A stretch of 64,000 nucleotides of DNA from Armatimonadota bacterium (GCA_016223145.1 JACRPN010000008.1:172074-236073); one strand, 5' to 3'. Shown: positions 45,608 through 57,209, counted from the stretch's first letter. A program made the numbers and translations. The notes: generated by a model from the letters alone, not told the origin.

Positions 45608-46903
45608 ATGGCACCCTATCGAGATCGAACTTCCTGGTACCTCGGGCTCTCGGCCTATTGGTTTGCTACGAGCTTCAAGTGGTTCATTCTGCTGCTTGCC
45701 ATTTTGCCGGCACAGGTGCGCTCGATCGTTGAGAGCGGCCCCAATGCCGCGGCCAAGGCCGACTACAACGCCCAATGGGGAACGGTGTTCGCCATTGGTG
45801 CGATATGGGCGATGTTCGGGCCATCGATTTTCGGCTATCTGACCGACCGGATGGGGTGTGGATCGGGTTCGAGGCGCAAGTTCCTTGCCATCGGCGCCGG
45901 CATGACCGTGTTGGCACTGGCACTGCTCTCGCAAGCCGACCGCCTATGGGTCCTCGCCTTAGGCTACTTGTTGCTGCAGATTTCAGACGACGTCGGGACG
46001 GGGCCATATGCGGCGTTCATCCCTGAATTGGTTCCACAGGACCGTCGGGGCCGAGCCAGCGGGATCATGGGCATCCTCCAGAACACCGGCCAGTTGTTCG
46101 CAGGGCTTACGGGACTTGCCCTGGGTTCGAGCGCACTCGCCATCTATGCGGTGATCGCCATTCTCAACGTGGTCTGCGCTTCGATCACCCTTTTGGGGAC
46201 GAATGGCGCGGATCGAGTGAGCGCTGTCCCCACCGAACCAGTTGCCAAACCAGGCTTTGCCGACTATTTCAAGGGGTGGCTCACCCCATGGCGCTCCAGA
46301 GATTTCACGTGGGTGTGGCTGACCCGGTTCATGGTTGCCACGGGCTTCTATCTGATCGAGCCGTATCTCTCCAACTTCCTTCGCGACGTAGTGAAGACCT
46401 ACACCCTCTTCGGCTTGACCCTGTCGAAGGACCCCGCAAATACGTTAGCGCCGGTAGCGGCATTGGGGTTGACAATCGCCCTCTTTGGCGCACTTGGGGC
46501 CATGACGGCCTCTCGCTATCTCGATCGTCTAGGCCGGAAACGAATCATCCGAACCTCGGGCGTGATCATGCTCGCCGTCCTGGTGCCGTTTGCGCTCACC
46601 TCCCAGTACACGACGCTCTGGTGTTTGGCCGTTGTGTTCGGGTTTGGCTATGGCATCTATGTCTCTGCCGATTGGGCCCTAGTGGCTGATGTGCTGCCCG
46701 ATCCCGATTCGATCGGCAAGGACATGGGGGTTTGGGTGATGAGCCTGCCGCTCGCCCAATTCGCGGCTGGCCTGGCCGGGCGACTCATCAAGGTGGGCAA
46801 CGAGTTGGGGCCGGGTTACGGCTATCGGGGGATCTTTCTGATTGCGGCGGTCTGGTTCATCGTGGGAACGAGCCTGGTCAGCCGGGTGAAGGGGTCGAGC
46901 TAG
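45608..46903 (+). CDS. MFS family transporter
   Basis: 431 aa with about 12 hydrophobic helices. The loop after helix 2 has the MFS-type GYLTDRMGCGSGSRRKFLAIG. Pattern QISDDVGTGPYAAFIPELVP with RRGRASGIMGILQNTGQL resembles sugar/cation symporter-like (GPH) or nucleoside-type MFS carriers. The substrate cannot be assigned. The gene is divergent from murA and is not in an operon with any enzyme. Confidence 0.85.
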   Translation: MAPYRDRTSWYLGLSAYWFATSFKWFILLLAILPAQVRSIVESGPNAAAKADYNAQWGTVFAIGAIWAMFGPSIFGYLTDRMGCGSGSRRKFLAIGAGMTVLALALLSQADRLWVLALGYLLLQISDDVGTGPYAAFIPELVPQDRRGRASGIMGILQNTGQLFAGLTGLALGSSALAIYAVIAILNVVCASITLLGTNGADRVSAVPTEPVAKPGFADYFKGWLTPWRSRDFTWVWLTRFMVATGFYLIEPYLSNFLRDVVKTYTLFGLTLSKDPANTLAPVAALGLTIALFGALGAMTASRYLDRLGRKRIIRTSGVIMLAVLVPFALTSQYTTLWCLAVVFGFGYGIYVSADWALVADVLPDPDSIGKDMGVWVMSLPLAQFAAGLAGRLIKVGNELGPGYGYRGIFLIAAVWFIVGTSLVSRVKGSS

Positions 46904-46907
46904 GGAC

Positions 46908-46990
46908 GTCTCCACCCCCAACCCTCCCGACACGTCGGGACTCAGAAGCCTCCTCACTTTCCGCTGCGCGAAAAACAAGGAGGGGGCTAA
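46908..46990. repeat. Type B palindromic repeat
   Basis: Reversed copy: GTCTCCACCCCCAACCCTCC, CGACACGTCGGGACTCAGAA, then CGAAAAACAAGGAGGGGGC. It lies just before the transaldolase start codon, so this gene is transcribed through or from the repeat. Confidence 0.8.
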
Positions 46991-47004
46991 GTACACTCTC
47001 CCCC

Positions 47005-47661
47005 ATGAAGCTTTTTGTGGATACCGGCGACGTGGAAGAGGTGCGCAAGGCCGCCGATTGGGGGATTTTGGACGGTGTGACCACCAACCCGACACTGATC
47101 GCCAAGTCGGGCAAGGGATTCAAAGAGACCGTCCTTAAAATCTGCGAGCTGGTTCCGGGTGGGGCGATCAGCGCCGAAGTTGTGGCGCCAGACCACGCAG
47201 GCATGATGAAAGAGGCGCTCGAAATCGCGAGCTGGCACGAGCAGATCGTGATCAAGGTCCCCCTCACCGAAGCGGGCATCAAGACCGTTTCCAAACTCAC
47301 CGAAAAAGGCATCCGCACCAACGTAACCTTGGTGTTTTCGGTGTCTCAGGCCCTGATGGCGGCGAAAGCCGGCGCGACGTTTATCTCGAACTTCGTTGGG
47401 CGGGTGGACGATATCAGCGGCGAGGGGATGGACGCCGTGGCCGAGACCGTGGATATGGTGCGGACCTATGGGTTTGAGAGCGAGGTGCTGGTGGCGAGTA
47501 TTCGGCATCCGCTTCACGTGGTCCAAGCGGCGCGGGTGGGGGCGCACATCTCGACGATGCCGCTCAAGGTGATGCAGCAGCTCTTTCAGCACCCGCTGAC
47601 CGACATTGGCTTGAAGCGGTTCAACGATGACTGGGCCGCGGCGGGATTGAGCATCTTCTAG
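47005..47661 (+). CDS. Transaldolase / fructose-6-phosphate aldolase family protein
   Basis: 218-aa small transaldolase of the TalC/Fsa type. MKLFVDTGDVEEVRKAADWG, LDGVTTNPTLIAKSG, the Schiff-base Lys84 in IVIKVPLT, VTLVFSVSQALMAAKAGATF, SNFVGRVDD and VLVASIRHPLHV are all typical. It exchanges dihydroxyacetone units between sugar phosphates in the pentose phosphate pathway. Whether transaldolase or aldolase activity dominates cannot be decided. The ATG at 47,005 is supported by family start; only 15 bp separate it from the repeat. Confidence 0.95.
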   Translation: MKLFVDTGDVEEVRKAADWGILDGVTTNPTLIAKSGKGFKETVLKICELVPGGAISAEVVAPDHAGMMKEALEIASWHEQIVIKVPLTEAGIKTVSKLTEKGIRTNVTLVFSVSQALMAAKAGATFISNFVGRVDDISGEGMDAVAETVDMVRTYGFESEVLVASIRHPLHVVQAARVGAHISTMPLKVMQQLFQHPLTDIGLKRFNDDWAAAGLSIF

Positions 47662-47760
47662 CCCTTCACCCCTTTTCGCTTCCTTCGATCCTCATTGAAC
47701 CCGCTATGTTTCGGCGATGGCCGACTGCTGCCGCATGCCATGGCCGAAAGAGTCGGGAAA

Positions 47761-48720
47761 CTATGGTGAACCTGGGGCGGCCAACCCGAAGACCATCTCC
47801 GGCGTGAAGAGCTGCTCACCCGGTCCCCCGGCCGCGTAGTATCGGAACAACTGGGATGCCGTGTTTCCTGCCCTATCTACGTCGTCAATCGCACCAAATA
47901 GATAGCCTGGCAGGAGGCTTGCGAGCCACGGTTCAGTTCCTTTGCCCCATGTTAAGTGGGTGACCGTCGTGACTTCCCCGGTGTCCAGGTTCGCCGACTT
48001 GATCCGACACCACCACGGGTCTGAAGTGTCGAACGAGGCGAAAATCACAACCGCGTCTGTCCCCTGAACGAGCCGAGCCGGTTGCCTGCCCGTCTGTCCA
48101 AACAGAGGCTTGGGATCGGAGTCCGCAGGGCCGTCAATGTAATACAGCAGATCCTGTCCGGTCCCCCACCTTACAAAGACGATGTCACCCCTACTTGTGG
48201 AGGTGATGCCAGCAGTCGGCTTGACGTCACCCAGACTGGTTAGGCGGCGTGGCGCGCCACCTAAGAACGGACATTCGTAGACGTCAGTGCCATCCGCCGA
48301 TCCCCCAACTACATAGACGGATGCTCCGTCCGCTGAAAAGCAAATCGATGATCCCGAGCCATAGGGTATCTGGGCTACCTTGGCAGGAGGCTTTCCGGAC
48401 CTTTGGTCGAATGCAAAGAGATCCATGAATCCGTTGCTGGTTGTTGGAGAGCCTACTATCGCCACCGTCTGGCCATCGGGGCCGATGGCGTAGTCCTCTA
48501 CATACTCTTCCGAGAAATCCAGGACCCTGCGTCGAACCCCATCAGCATCCACATCAATGAAGCGATTGCCCCCGGGGAACCCGGTCAAAAGCAGAAAGTG
48601 GAGGGGTTCGGGCACTTGTGACTGACGCGAGCCCCAGCATCCTGCCAACAGCAACGTGGAAGCGATGACCCCAGCCGCTAGGGGAGCAAGGCCCCCTCCT
48701 GAACGAGCTCCGATTGCCAT
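47761..48720 (-). CDS. Lipoprotein with TolB-like propeller features
   Basis: 319 aa. Signal segment and lipobox LLLAGC (Cys28). Repeated strand patterns such as YAIGPDGQTVAIVGS, ICFSADGASVYVVGG and TSRGDIVFVRWG indicate a beta-propeller of the TolB/PD40 kind, like the C-terminal half of the 41,138 lipoprotein. The function is unknown, and no Tol-Pal genes are adjacent. Codon use is slightly less GC-rich than in its neighbours. Confidence 0.68.
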   Translation of the reverse strand: MAIGARSGGGLAPLAAGVIASTLLLAGCWGSRQSQVPEPLHFLLLTGFPGGNRFIDVDADGVRRRVLDFSEEYVEDYAIGPDGQTVAIVGSPTTSNGFMDLFAFDQRSGKPPAKVAQIPYGSGSSICFSADGASVYVVGGSADGTDVYECPFLGGAPRRLTSLGDVKPTAGITSTSRGDIVFVRWGTGQDLLYYIDGPADSDPKPLFGQTGRQPARLVQGTDAVVIFASFDTSDPWWCRIKSANLDTGEVTTVTHLTWGKGTEPWLASLLPGYLFGAIDDVDRAGNTASQLFRYYAAGGPGEQLFTPEMVFGLAAPGSP

Positions 48721-48819
48721 AGGCCTATCATAGATAAGGGGGCAACAGAATCATCATATGAATTTTCGTAAGGATTTGCCTACGCAGCTCTTGCACGGCA
48801 TGTTCAGCCCCTCAGCCCT

Positions 48820-49821
48820 TCACCCCTTCCTCTTCCGCACGGCCTCCTCAAACACCTTCCACGCCGGGCGGGGCTGGCCCTTGGCGTCCTTGAGCCCAAG
48901 TGAGCCCAGGAACGCCAGGAACCCGGGGTCGCTGATGCCGTAATAGCTTTCCAGGACGTGCATCAGGGAAGCGGGGAAGTCCGACTGCATAAAGAACGCG
49001 GCCAGAGGGATCCTCGCCGTGTGCCTGTCCAGTTGCCTGAAGACCTCGCCGATAAACTCGGCCTGCTTTTCTGGCGAACTGCCTGCTTTTTCGGACGCTG
49101 GGTAGCCGATCTCTTGGAGCAGCAGCGGCCGGTTGCCAGCGATCCCGAGCATGAAATCGAACTGAGAGGCCCAGATAGATGGGTTGTTTGCGGTGGGTCC
49201 CGCGCCGGAAGGGTAGTAGGTAAAGATGCAGACGTCGGTGTTTTCCTGAAGCAGACTCGCCAAGTTGGGCGACTTCTGGGATTCCAAACACATCACCGTC
49301 ACGCCCACGCCGATGTCGGGTCGGATTTTCCTGATGATCGCGCGCCCTCGCGCGAGAAACCTCTTGTAGCCTGCCACTTCGCCGGGCCGGGAGTTCAGGT
49401 AGCCGTCCACTTCGTTTCCCAGGCTCACCCAGAGGACCCTCTTGCCCAGCTTGGGCGTAATCTCGGCCAGGAACTTCTCCCATCGTTCGGTGAGAACCGG
49501 ATCGTCCCAGCTCTTGTCCATCAGGTCCTTCGGGAGACGGCGCTTGATGGTATCGAGGGTGTTGATTGTAAGGAGCCCCTCTTGCCCCATGAGCTTCAGC
49601 ACGCCGAGGCTGTCGTTCAGAGGTTTGCCGTTCTGCTCTTCGTTTTCGTCCCACTTCAGGCTAGGGGCTGCGCCATCGAGCCCGAGACGAATCTGTTGGC
49701 GGATGGCGGCCATGAACTCCTCTTCACCCGCGCCATCGGGAACGCTGAGGGCCAGCCCGATGCGGGTGCTGAAGGGAGCGACGGTGGCGAGCACGAGGCT
49801 GATGAAAGGAAGAAGCGGCAT
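48820..49821 (-). CDS. Secreted glycoside hydrolase-like TIM barrel protein
   Basis: About 333 aa with a signal peptide (MPLLPFISLVLATVA). The barrel has the pattern of glycosyl hydrolase catalytic-core proteins: LGLDGAAPSLKWDENEE, LWVSLGNEVDGYLN with a probable acid/base Glu in the NE pair, and LLLQEIGYPAS with a second Glu in the nucleophile position, about 100 residues apart. This spacing fits clan GH-A. The exact family is unknown. The ATG at 49,821 has AGGAG eight bases upstream; the longer reading lacks a signal peptide. Confidence 0.75.
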   Translation of the reverse strand: MPLLPFISLVLATVAPFSTRIGLALSVPDGAGEEEFMAAIRQQIRLGLDGAAPSLKWDENEEQNGKPLNDSLGVLKLMGQEGLLTINTLDTIKRRLPKDLMDKSWDDPVLTERWEKFLAEITPKLGKRVLWVSLGNEVDGYLNSRPGEVAGYKRFLARGRAIIRKIRPDIGVGVTVMCLESQKSPNLASLLQENTDVCIFTYYPSGAGPTANNPSIWASQFDFMLGIAGNRPLLLQEIGYPASEKAGSSPEKQAEFIGEVFRQLDRHTARIPLAAFFMQSDFPASLMHVLESYYGISDPGFLAFLGSLGLKDAKGQPRPAWKVFEEAVRKRKG

Positions 49822-49936
49822 GGTGGTCTCCTGGTGGAAAGGACTACCCGCCTCCGGCCCTCCGAGTTGGGCCCTTGGGACCATTAGTTGCTGACAAAGA
49901 TGTATAGGATGCAGGTTCAGTAGATAAGCTGAAGCC

Positions 49937-50012
49937 TCCCCACCCGGTCCCGTGAGGCGCGGGATCTGCGATTCGCATTGCTCGCCGCCTCTCCCCAGTG
50001 GGGCGAGGTGGC
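49937..50012. repeat. Diverged type A palindromic repeat
   Basis: CCTCCCCACCCGGTCCCGTG...CCTCTCCCCAGTGGGGCGAGG in the gap between the TIM-barrel gene and the URO-D-like gene. It is only partly similar to the other type A copies. Confidence 0.5.
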
Positions 50013-50022
50013 AACAGGTGGT

Positions 50023-51120
50023 CTACTCGTAGCTGCCCAGCTCCTTTCCGAGCCGGACGAACTCACGGAACTCCTCGAGGCTCACGGACTGGGGCACCGA
50101 ATGGTCGGATGAGATGAGGTACCCGCCGTCCTTCTTCATCTGGGGGATGACTCTGCGCATCTCGGCCCAGAGCGTCTCGGGCTCGGTGAAGTGGACAGCG
50201 TTTAGCCCGCCATGAAAGCCGAGCCGTTCGCCGTAGGTCTCTTTGAGCCAGATCGGGTCCATGCCCGCCTTCACCTCGATCGGGTTGAGGAACTCGACTC
50301 CTATCTCCAATAGGTCGGGGATGAAGGGCCGGATGTCGCCGCAGGAGTGCAGCCGCACTTTGACGCCCTTCTCGCGCGCCCAGTCGCAAGCCTTCTTGTG
50401 CGCCGGCTTCAGGATCTCTCGATAGGTATTGAGCGAGAAGAACTGGTTCTGCTTGTAGCCCATGTCGTCGGGCCAGGTGATCTCGTCGAAGGTGTATCCC
50501 GCGTCCCAGACCTGCTGGAACAGCGCCAGGTGCACGTCCAGGAAGTGATGGAACATGTCGGCGGCCCACTCCGGCTCTTCGATCATCGCCATCAGGAGCC
50601 GCTCGGTGCCGACGGTCCACGAGTGCGTCACGTCGAACCCGAACCAAAAGCCCGCGCTGATCCACGCGCCTTCCTCGCGCCAGCTTTTGTAGTGCTTCTT
50701 GAGGTGCTCCCAGTTGATCCGGTCGGGGTCTGGCGTCATCCGGGCCCTCGCGCGTTCCCAGCTCTCGCTGTCCTTGACGGTGAAGTCCAGGAATTCCGGG
50801 ACGCCGCCAGCATGCTTCCAGTCCTTGAGCGTGGCGCCCCAACTTGTGGTATGGATCAGATAGTCTTCGGTTTCCTCGAGCACTTTGGATTCATAGCGCG
50901 GGCTGTTGTCGGCGCCAACGTAAACGAAGCGGTCGAGGTCGAAATAGCGGTCGTAGGGCACGTCCTTCGGCATGCCTTCGCTGTGCCAGCGCTCGATGGT
51001 GGCGGCCCAGGGACCGTCGGTGATGGGCACGCGGTCGGCTTCTCGGTGGGAATACATGCGCGTCATGCGCTCGTGGGTGGTCAATTCGGCACCTGGCTCT
51101 GGGCCGTCGGCGGGGCCCAC
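50023..51120 (-). CDS. Uroporphyrinogen decarboxylase (URO-D) family protein
   Basis: Up to 365 aa. The opening LTTHERMTRMYSHREADRVP matches the URO-D/methyltransferase start, and VKVRLHSCGDIRPFIPDLLE, VEFLNPIEVKAGMDP and LGFHGGLNAVHF follow in order. The HSCG motif is characteristic of the cobalamin-dependent methyltransferase and demethylase branch (MtaA/MtbA-like) as opposed to true HemE, which has a different active-site layout. Substrate unknown. The start is uncertain: GTG at 51,120 or TTG at 51,084. Confidence 0.8.
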   Translation of the reverse strand: MGPADGPEPGAELTTHERMTRMYSHREADRVPITDGPWAATIERWHSEGMPKDVPYDRYFDLDRFVYVGADNSPRYESKVLEETEDYLIHTTSWGATLKDWKHAGGVPEFLDFTVKDSESWERARARMTPDPDRINWEHLKKHYKSWREEGAWISAGFWFGFDVTHSWTVGTERLLMAMIEEPEWAADMFHHFLDVHLALFQQVWDAGYTFDEITWPDDMGYKQNQFFSLNTYREILKPAHKKACDWAREKGVKVRLHSCGDIRPFIPDLLEIGVEFLNPIEVKAGMDPIWLKETYGERLGFHGGLNAVHFTEPETLWAEMRRVIPQMKKDGGYLISSDHSVPQSVSLEEFREFVRLGKELGSYE

Positions 51121-51172
51121 CCAAGTCTATTGGAATCTTCTCACGGCTCGCTTGGGGGCTGAACCAACAAAG

Positions 51173-51202
51173 CGGGCGCAAGGATAGGTCCTTGCGCCCG
51201 CG
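51173..51202 (-). terminator. Terminator of the RRM protein gene
   Basis: Perfect 12-bp stem CGGGCGCAAGGA/TCCTTGCGCCCG with a 4-base loop, then CTTTGTTGG on the minus strand. It lies 56 bp past the stop of the RRM gene and before the URO-D gene. Confidence 0.7.
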
Positions 51203-51257
51203 ATTGTGGAGTTCTGAGGTCAGGAGATCTCAGGACCCAACGTATTAGGCTGTGCGC

Positions 51258-51593
51258 TTACCAGCTGCGCCGACGTCCGCCGCCACCGCCGCCATAGTTG
51301 CCGCCACCACCGCCGCCGCCGCCGTAGCCGCCGCTTCGTCCGCCGCCGCCACCGCCGCCGCCTTCACCCTTCGGGCGGGCTTCGTTCACGGTGAGGGTGC
51401 GGCCGTCCATTTCCTTGCCGTTCATGGCCTGGATGGCAGCATCAAGCTGATCGGCATCCACGTCGACGAAGCCGAAGCCACGCCCCTCGATGATGCGGGC
51501 GTTGGTTGCGCCGAAAGTTGAGAATGCGCTGGTCAGAGAACCTTCGCTGGTGGAATAGGGCAGATTGCCCACATAGAGTGTCTTATTGGCCAA
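51258..51593 (-). CDS. Glycine-rich RRM RNA-binding protein
   Basis: 111 aa. A single RRM (residues 1-75) has RNP2 LYVGNLPY and RNP1 GRGFGFVDV. The tail is nearly pure Gly/Arg/Tyr/Ser (GGGGGGRSGGYGGGG...), ending RRRSW. Such proteins are cold-induced RNA chaperones in cyanobacteria and other phyla. The start is a TTG at 51,593, set by a strong AAAGGAGG seven bases upstream; the ORF itself extends further but without a ribosome-binding site. The region upstream to 51,789 is a 5' leader candidate, and the gene has a terminator of its own. Confidence 0.9.
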   Translation of the reverse strand: MANKTLYVGNLPYSTSEGSLTSAFSTFGATNARIIEGRGFGFVDVDADQLDAAIQAMNGKEMDGRTLTVNEARPKGEGGGGGGGGRSGGYGGGGGGGGNYGGGGGGRRRSW

Positions 51594-51788
51594 GTGTGGC
51601 CTCCTTTTCGGGGGAGCTGCCCCCGTTTTCATCTGTCCCGAATCAAGTGTCTAAGTAAGCTGAATTCAGGAGCAGGCAGAAGGCCGGGCTGATTCAAAAA
51701 CTCATTAACGTGAGACGTTACACTGCAATAATACCTCGGCGATTTCGGCCGGGTTATTGAGCCAGGCTCCACATGTCCGGTTCACGTG
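51594..51788. other. RRM gene 5' region and imperfect hairpin
   Basis: AT-rich stretch containing an imperfect inverted repeat AATACCTCGGC...GCCGGGTTATT (about 51,729-51,757) that may end transcription of the gene stopping at 51,789. The RRM promoter must lie here, but no clear boxes were found. Confidence 0.45.
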
Positions 51789-52619
51789 CTACTTTCTGCT
51801 CTTGGGAAGCGCTCCTCTCAGCTTGGCCAGATTCGCGGCGTCAGCAGGCAATTCCACCCTTAGGAAGGTTTCCAAGCGATCCCAGTCACCGCTGGCCTCA
51901 ATCGCCATGAGCTTCGGAAGGAGCCTGTCCATCGGCATTCTCGCAAAGGGCGCTCCCGAGTGGAGGCTGACAATGGCTTCGAGGCCCAGGCTTTCCGCCC
52001 AGCCCATCAGTCGGCCATTGGCCCCCATGTCTTTGAGCCAGTTCACCCCTGTCTCTTGATCCTTCGCCTCTTTCATTTTGCGATCGGCTTCCGCCGCTGC
52101 CGGCGGCAGGTCTTCCGTTCGTCGGTCTTCGGGGACATGAGAGTCTCGCTCGGAGAGCAGCTTCCGCAGTTCTGCATCGCCTAGTCCCGCTTTGCCTGCC
52201 GGTGTTTCTGACCAAGCGATCATCTCGTCGAAGAGCTGCTCTGGCGCCTCACCAAGAACCTGTTTGCGGACGGTGGGGTCGTTGGGGAGGGTCATCAGTT
52301 GCGGGGGATACGCTCCCGAGTCGTAGTAGTGGGCCAGGTCGGACCCGGTGTGGTTTCTCGGCCAGCGTTCATCCGCACAGTTGGCATAGGTTCCGTCTTG
52401 GCGAAGCCTTGCGGCGATGAATCGTGCGACCTCGAGCATCATCGTTTGAAGCACGCCGATGTTTCGCGCGAGTTCGGGATCGGGTATTCGGCCGAGTCCG
52501 ACTTGGCCCGTGCAGAAGGCATAGGCCTCCCAGAGATGTGGGGATCGTTTCTCAAGGGGGAGCGACAGGAACTCCTCTCGTTGTGAATAGGCAAAGGGAA
52601 GAGGAGTCTGTTTGACCAT
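51789..52619 (-). CDS. Hypothetical protein, apparently leaderless message
   Basis: 276 aa, soluble, alpha-helical; no family recognised. Notable stretches are MVKQTPLPFAYSQREEFLSL, a possible active-site-like NHTGSDLAHYYDSGAYPP region and a charged C-terminal half ending LRGALPKSRK. A -35 TTGGCG (52,647-52,652), 16-bp spacer and -10 TATCAT (52,625-52,630) sit so close that transcription should start at or within the ATG at 52,619, and no Shine-Dalgarno is present. It is divergent from the rRNA unit. Confidence 0.55.
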   Translation of the reverse strand: MVKQTPLPFAYSQREEFLSLPLEKRSPHLWEAYAFCTGQVGLGRIPDPELARNIGVLQTMMLEVARFIAARLRQDGTYANCADERWPRNHTGSDLAHYYDSGAYPPQLMTLPNDPTVRKQVLGEAPEQLFDEMIAWSETPAGKAGLGDAELRKLLSERDSHVPEDRRTEDLPPAAAEADRKMKEAKDQETGVNWLKDMGANGRLMGWAESLGLEAIVSLHSGAPFARMPMDRLLPKLMAIEASGDWDRLETFLRVELPADAANLAKLRGALPKSRK

Positions 52620-52624
52620 AGCCC

Positions 52625-52652
52625 ATGATAGCAGTTTTCAAGAATCCGCCAA
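52625..52652 (-). promoter_or_regulatory. Promoter of the 51,789 gene
   Basis: TTGGCG, 16-bp spacer, TATCAT on the minus strand; five bases separate the -10 box from the start codon. Confidence 0.6.
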
Positions 52653-52708
52653 CTTTTTGTAGTTTTCATGGATCGATGGCAAAAGTTGCGAGATTCGGGC
52701 CCGGACCC

Positions 52709-52737
52709 TTGACATGCGCTGGCTGGGCTGGTATCAT
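52709..52737 (+). promoter_or_regulatory. rRNA promoter P1
   Basis: TTGACA (52,709-52,714), 17-bp spacer, TATCAT (52,732-52,737), both near consensus, about 130 bp before the 23S rRNA. Confidence 0.8.
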
Positions 52738-52802
52738 CTCCTCTTGCCGCTGGACCCCCGAGCGCTCACGCGTGTCGGTTCCAGCAGCCAGCGACGAGAT
52801 CT

Positions 52803-52831
52803 TTGACAGTTGCATAGTGAACCCGTAATAG
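52803..52831 (+). promoter_or_regulatory. rRNA promoter P2 or leader antitermination element
   Basis: TTGACA (52,803-52,808), 17-bp spacer, TAATAG (52,826-52,831). The same bases read GATCTTTGACAGTT, similar to boxA-like rRNA leader sequences, so this may be a second promoter, an antitermination site, or both. Confidence 0.6.
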
Positions 52832-52865
52832 GGTGCATGCATCGAGCACTTGGAGAATTCAAGCT

Positions 52866-55815
<2,950 letters not shown>

Positions 55816-55990
55816 AGCTTTCTCCAATGTTCGATGGATGTAGTCTATTGCGGTTCCTATGCAACTATCAAAGCTCTCTTATGCTGAGAGCAGTCGGAAT
55901 GGTGGCCAGGAGTTCAGGTGGCCAGGTGTTCGGTTGATACCGGGTGCCTGAGAACCTAGTACCTGAGAACCAATCCGACCCCCGATTTCT
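55816..55990 (+). other. 23S-5S spacer
   Basis: 175 bp without tRNA. It contains repeated words: GGTGGCCAGGAGTTC and GGTGGCCAGGTGTTC, and CCTGAGAACC twice (about 55,909-55,970). Processing sites are probable, but none is assigned. Confidence 0.5.
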
Positions 55991-56110
55991 ATTCGGGTGG
56001 CCATGGCGAGGGGGAAACACCCGTTCCCATCCCGAACACGGCAGTTAAGCCCCTCAGCGCCGGAAGTACTTGGTTGGCGACAGCCCGGGAGATATGGACG
56101 CTGCCCGGAT
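55991..56110 (+). rRNA. 5S ribosomal RNA
   Basis: About 120 nt. ATTCGGGTGGCCATGGCGAG at the 5' end pairs with GCTGCCCGGAT at the 3' end (terminal helix). The conserved loops are present: CCCGTTCCCATCCCGAACAC (loop B-C region) and GCGCCGGAAGTACTTGG. The 3' end is followed by a strong terminator. It is transcribed with the 23S. Confidence 0.95.
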
Positions 56111-56121
56111 AGTAACTTTTG

Positions 56122-56150
56122 AAAAGCCTCACCTTTGGTGGGGCTTTTTT
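56122..56150 (+). terminator. Terminator of the 23S-5S operon
   Basis: AAAAGCCTCACC, TTT loop, GGTGGGGC then TTTTTT. It is 12 bp past the 5S rRNA. Confidence 0.85.
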
Positions 56151-56363
56151 GCTTTTGGGCCTTCTACTTTTTTTCAGCAGAAGTGCAACTTCGCTTGCAA
56201 ACCATCAACTCTCAACTTGGTAAATCTGTCAAGAATCGTATCAAGCGAAAATCCGGATTACTCTATCTATCGTGCGCTCCAGATGTGCACCCCAATAAGT
56301 GCACCTGACGCCGCCGTCCGGCAAGGCCGAAAGCTGAGCTGGCGGAACGTGAGGATGGATGAA

Positions 56364-57119
56364 ATGATACGTAAAGCCATGCGGCCCCTTGCCGCCTTAT
56401 CGCCCCTTTTGCTCCTGCCTGCAGGCGCCCTCGCCCAGACCGCGCTCGGATCGACCCTCAACGTCTCCGCGGAGGCCGACGCCGACCAGTTCAACGGTTC
56501 GTATTCATACGCAGCCAGCAGCGACTCACAAGGAGGAACGCTCAATCCTCTTGCGGGTTCGGTGTCTGTGACGAATACGGAAGCGGGCGGAGGCTACGTG
56601 ACGAGCCAGTCTAGCGCCTCGGCCAGCTTCTTCAGTGCTGCTTCAGGCCTGGTCCATTGGCGCGACATGGGTTGGACCCGTGACTCCCTCAAGAACCACG
56701 AGGCCAAGCTGAACAACTTCAACACCGGCCTCGATACCTTTACCTACACCTTCCAGGCCACCTCGAATGGGCAGTTCAAGCTGAACTATCGCGTGTGGAG
56801 TTCGGGTTCCGTGTTTGGCCTTCAGGGTCTACGAATCAGCTGGACGGGCGCAGGCGGAGGCTTCGATGCCAGCGATCCCTACACCCCCGATGCAACCGGT
56901 ACATTCACTCGCGCCCTAGTGAACGGCACGACATATACTGTCGGACTTTTCAACTACGGCAACATCTTTTCTGCGGCGGGCCAAGGGTACTCCCAGGGCC
57001 TCATGAACGCCGACTTCGATTGGTCGATCACAGCGGTGCCCGAGCCGGCAAGCCTGGCCTTCCTCGCCACCGGCCTTGGCTTCATCGGCCTGCGAAGGTC
57101 GCCTCGACGCAACGGCTGA
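56364..57119 (+). CDS. PEP-CTERM sorting domain protein
   Basis: About 251 aa. Signal peptide (MIRKAMRPLAALSPLLLLPA), a beta-rich secreted body with many Ser/Thr/Gly/Ala, and a C-terminal PEP-CTERM signal: VPEPASLAFLATGLGFIGLR followed by the basic RSPRRNG. This signal is recognised by exosortase for delivery to the outer surface, usually with exopolysaccharide. Starts at 56,355 and 56,364 are both possible; the latter has GAGGA eight to nine bases upstream. No exosortase gene lies in the window. Confidence 0.88.
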   Translation: MIRKAMRPLAALSPLLLLPAGALAQTALGSTLNVSAEADADQFNGSYSYAASSDSQGGTLNPLAGSVSVTNTEAGGGYVTSQSSASASFFSAASGLVHWRDMGWTRDSLKNHEAKLNNFNTGLDTFTYTFQATSNGQFKLNYRVWSSGSVFGLQGLRISWTGAGGGFDASDPYTPDATGTFTRALVNGTTYTVGLFNYGNIFSAAGQGYSQGLMNADFDWSITAVPEPASLAFLATGLGFIGLRRSPRRNG

Positions 57120-57174
57120 TCGGCGCTCCGCCATCGCCCCAGGGCCAGAAAGTGCCATGGGCTTGCAGGAATCG

Positions 57175-57209
57175 AAAGCGTATGCCTCAAAATAGTAGGC
57201 GTACGCTTT
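57175..57209 (+). terminator. Putative terminator of the PEP-CTERM gene
   Basis: AAAGCGTATGCCT...AGGCGTACGCTTT, a 13-bp stem with one mismatch and a 9-base loop, 56 bp past the stop codon. The T-run after it is weak. Confidence 0.55.

Noticed and set aside
56270..56352. Possible cyclic-di-GMP riboswitch before the PEP-CTERM gene
   Set aside because: A few GC-rich stems exist, but the conserved GEMM core could not be found.
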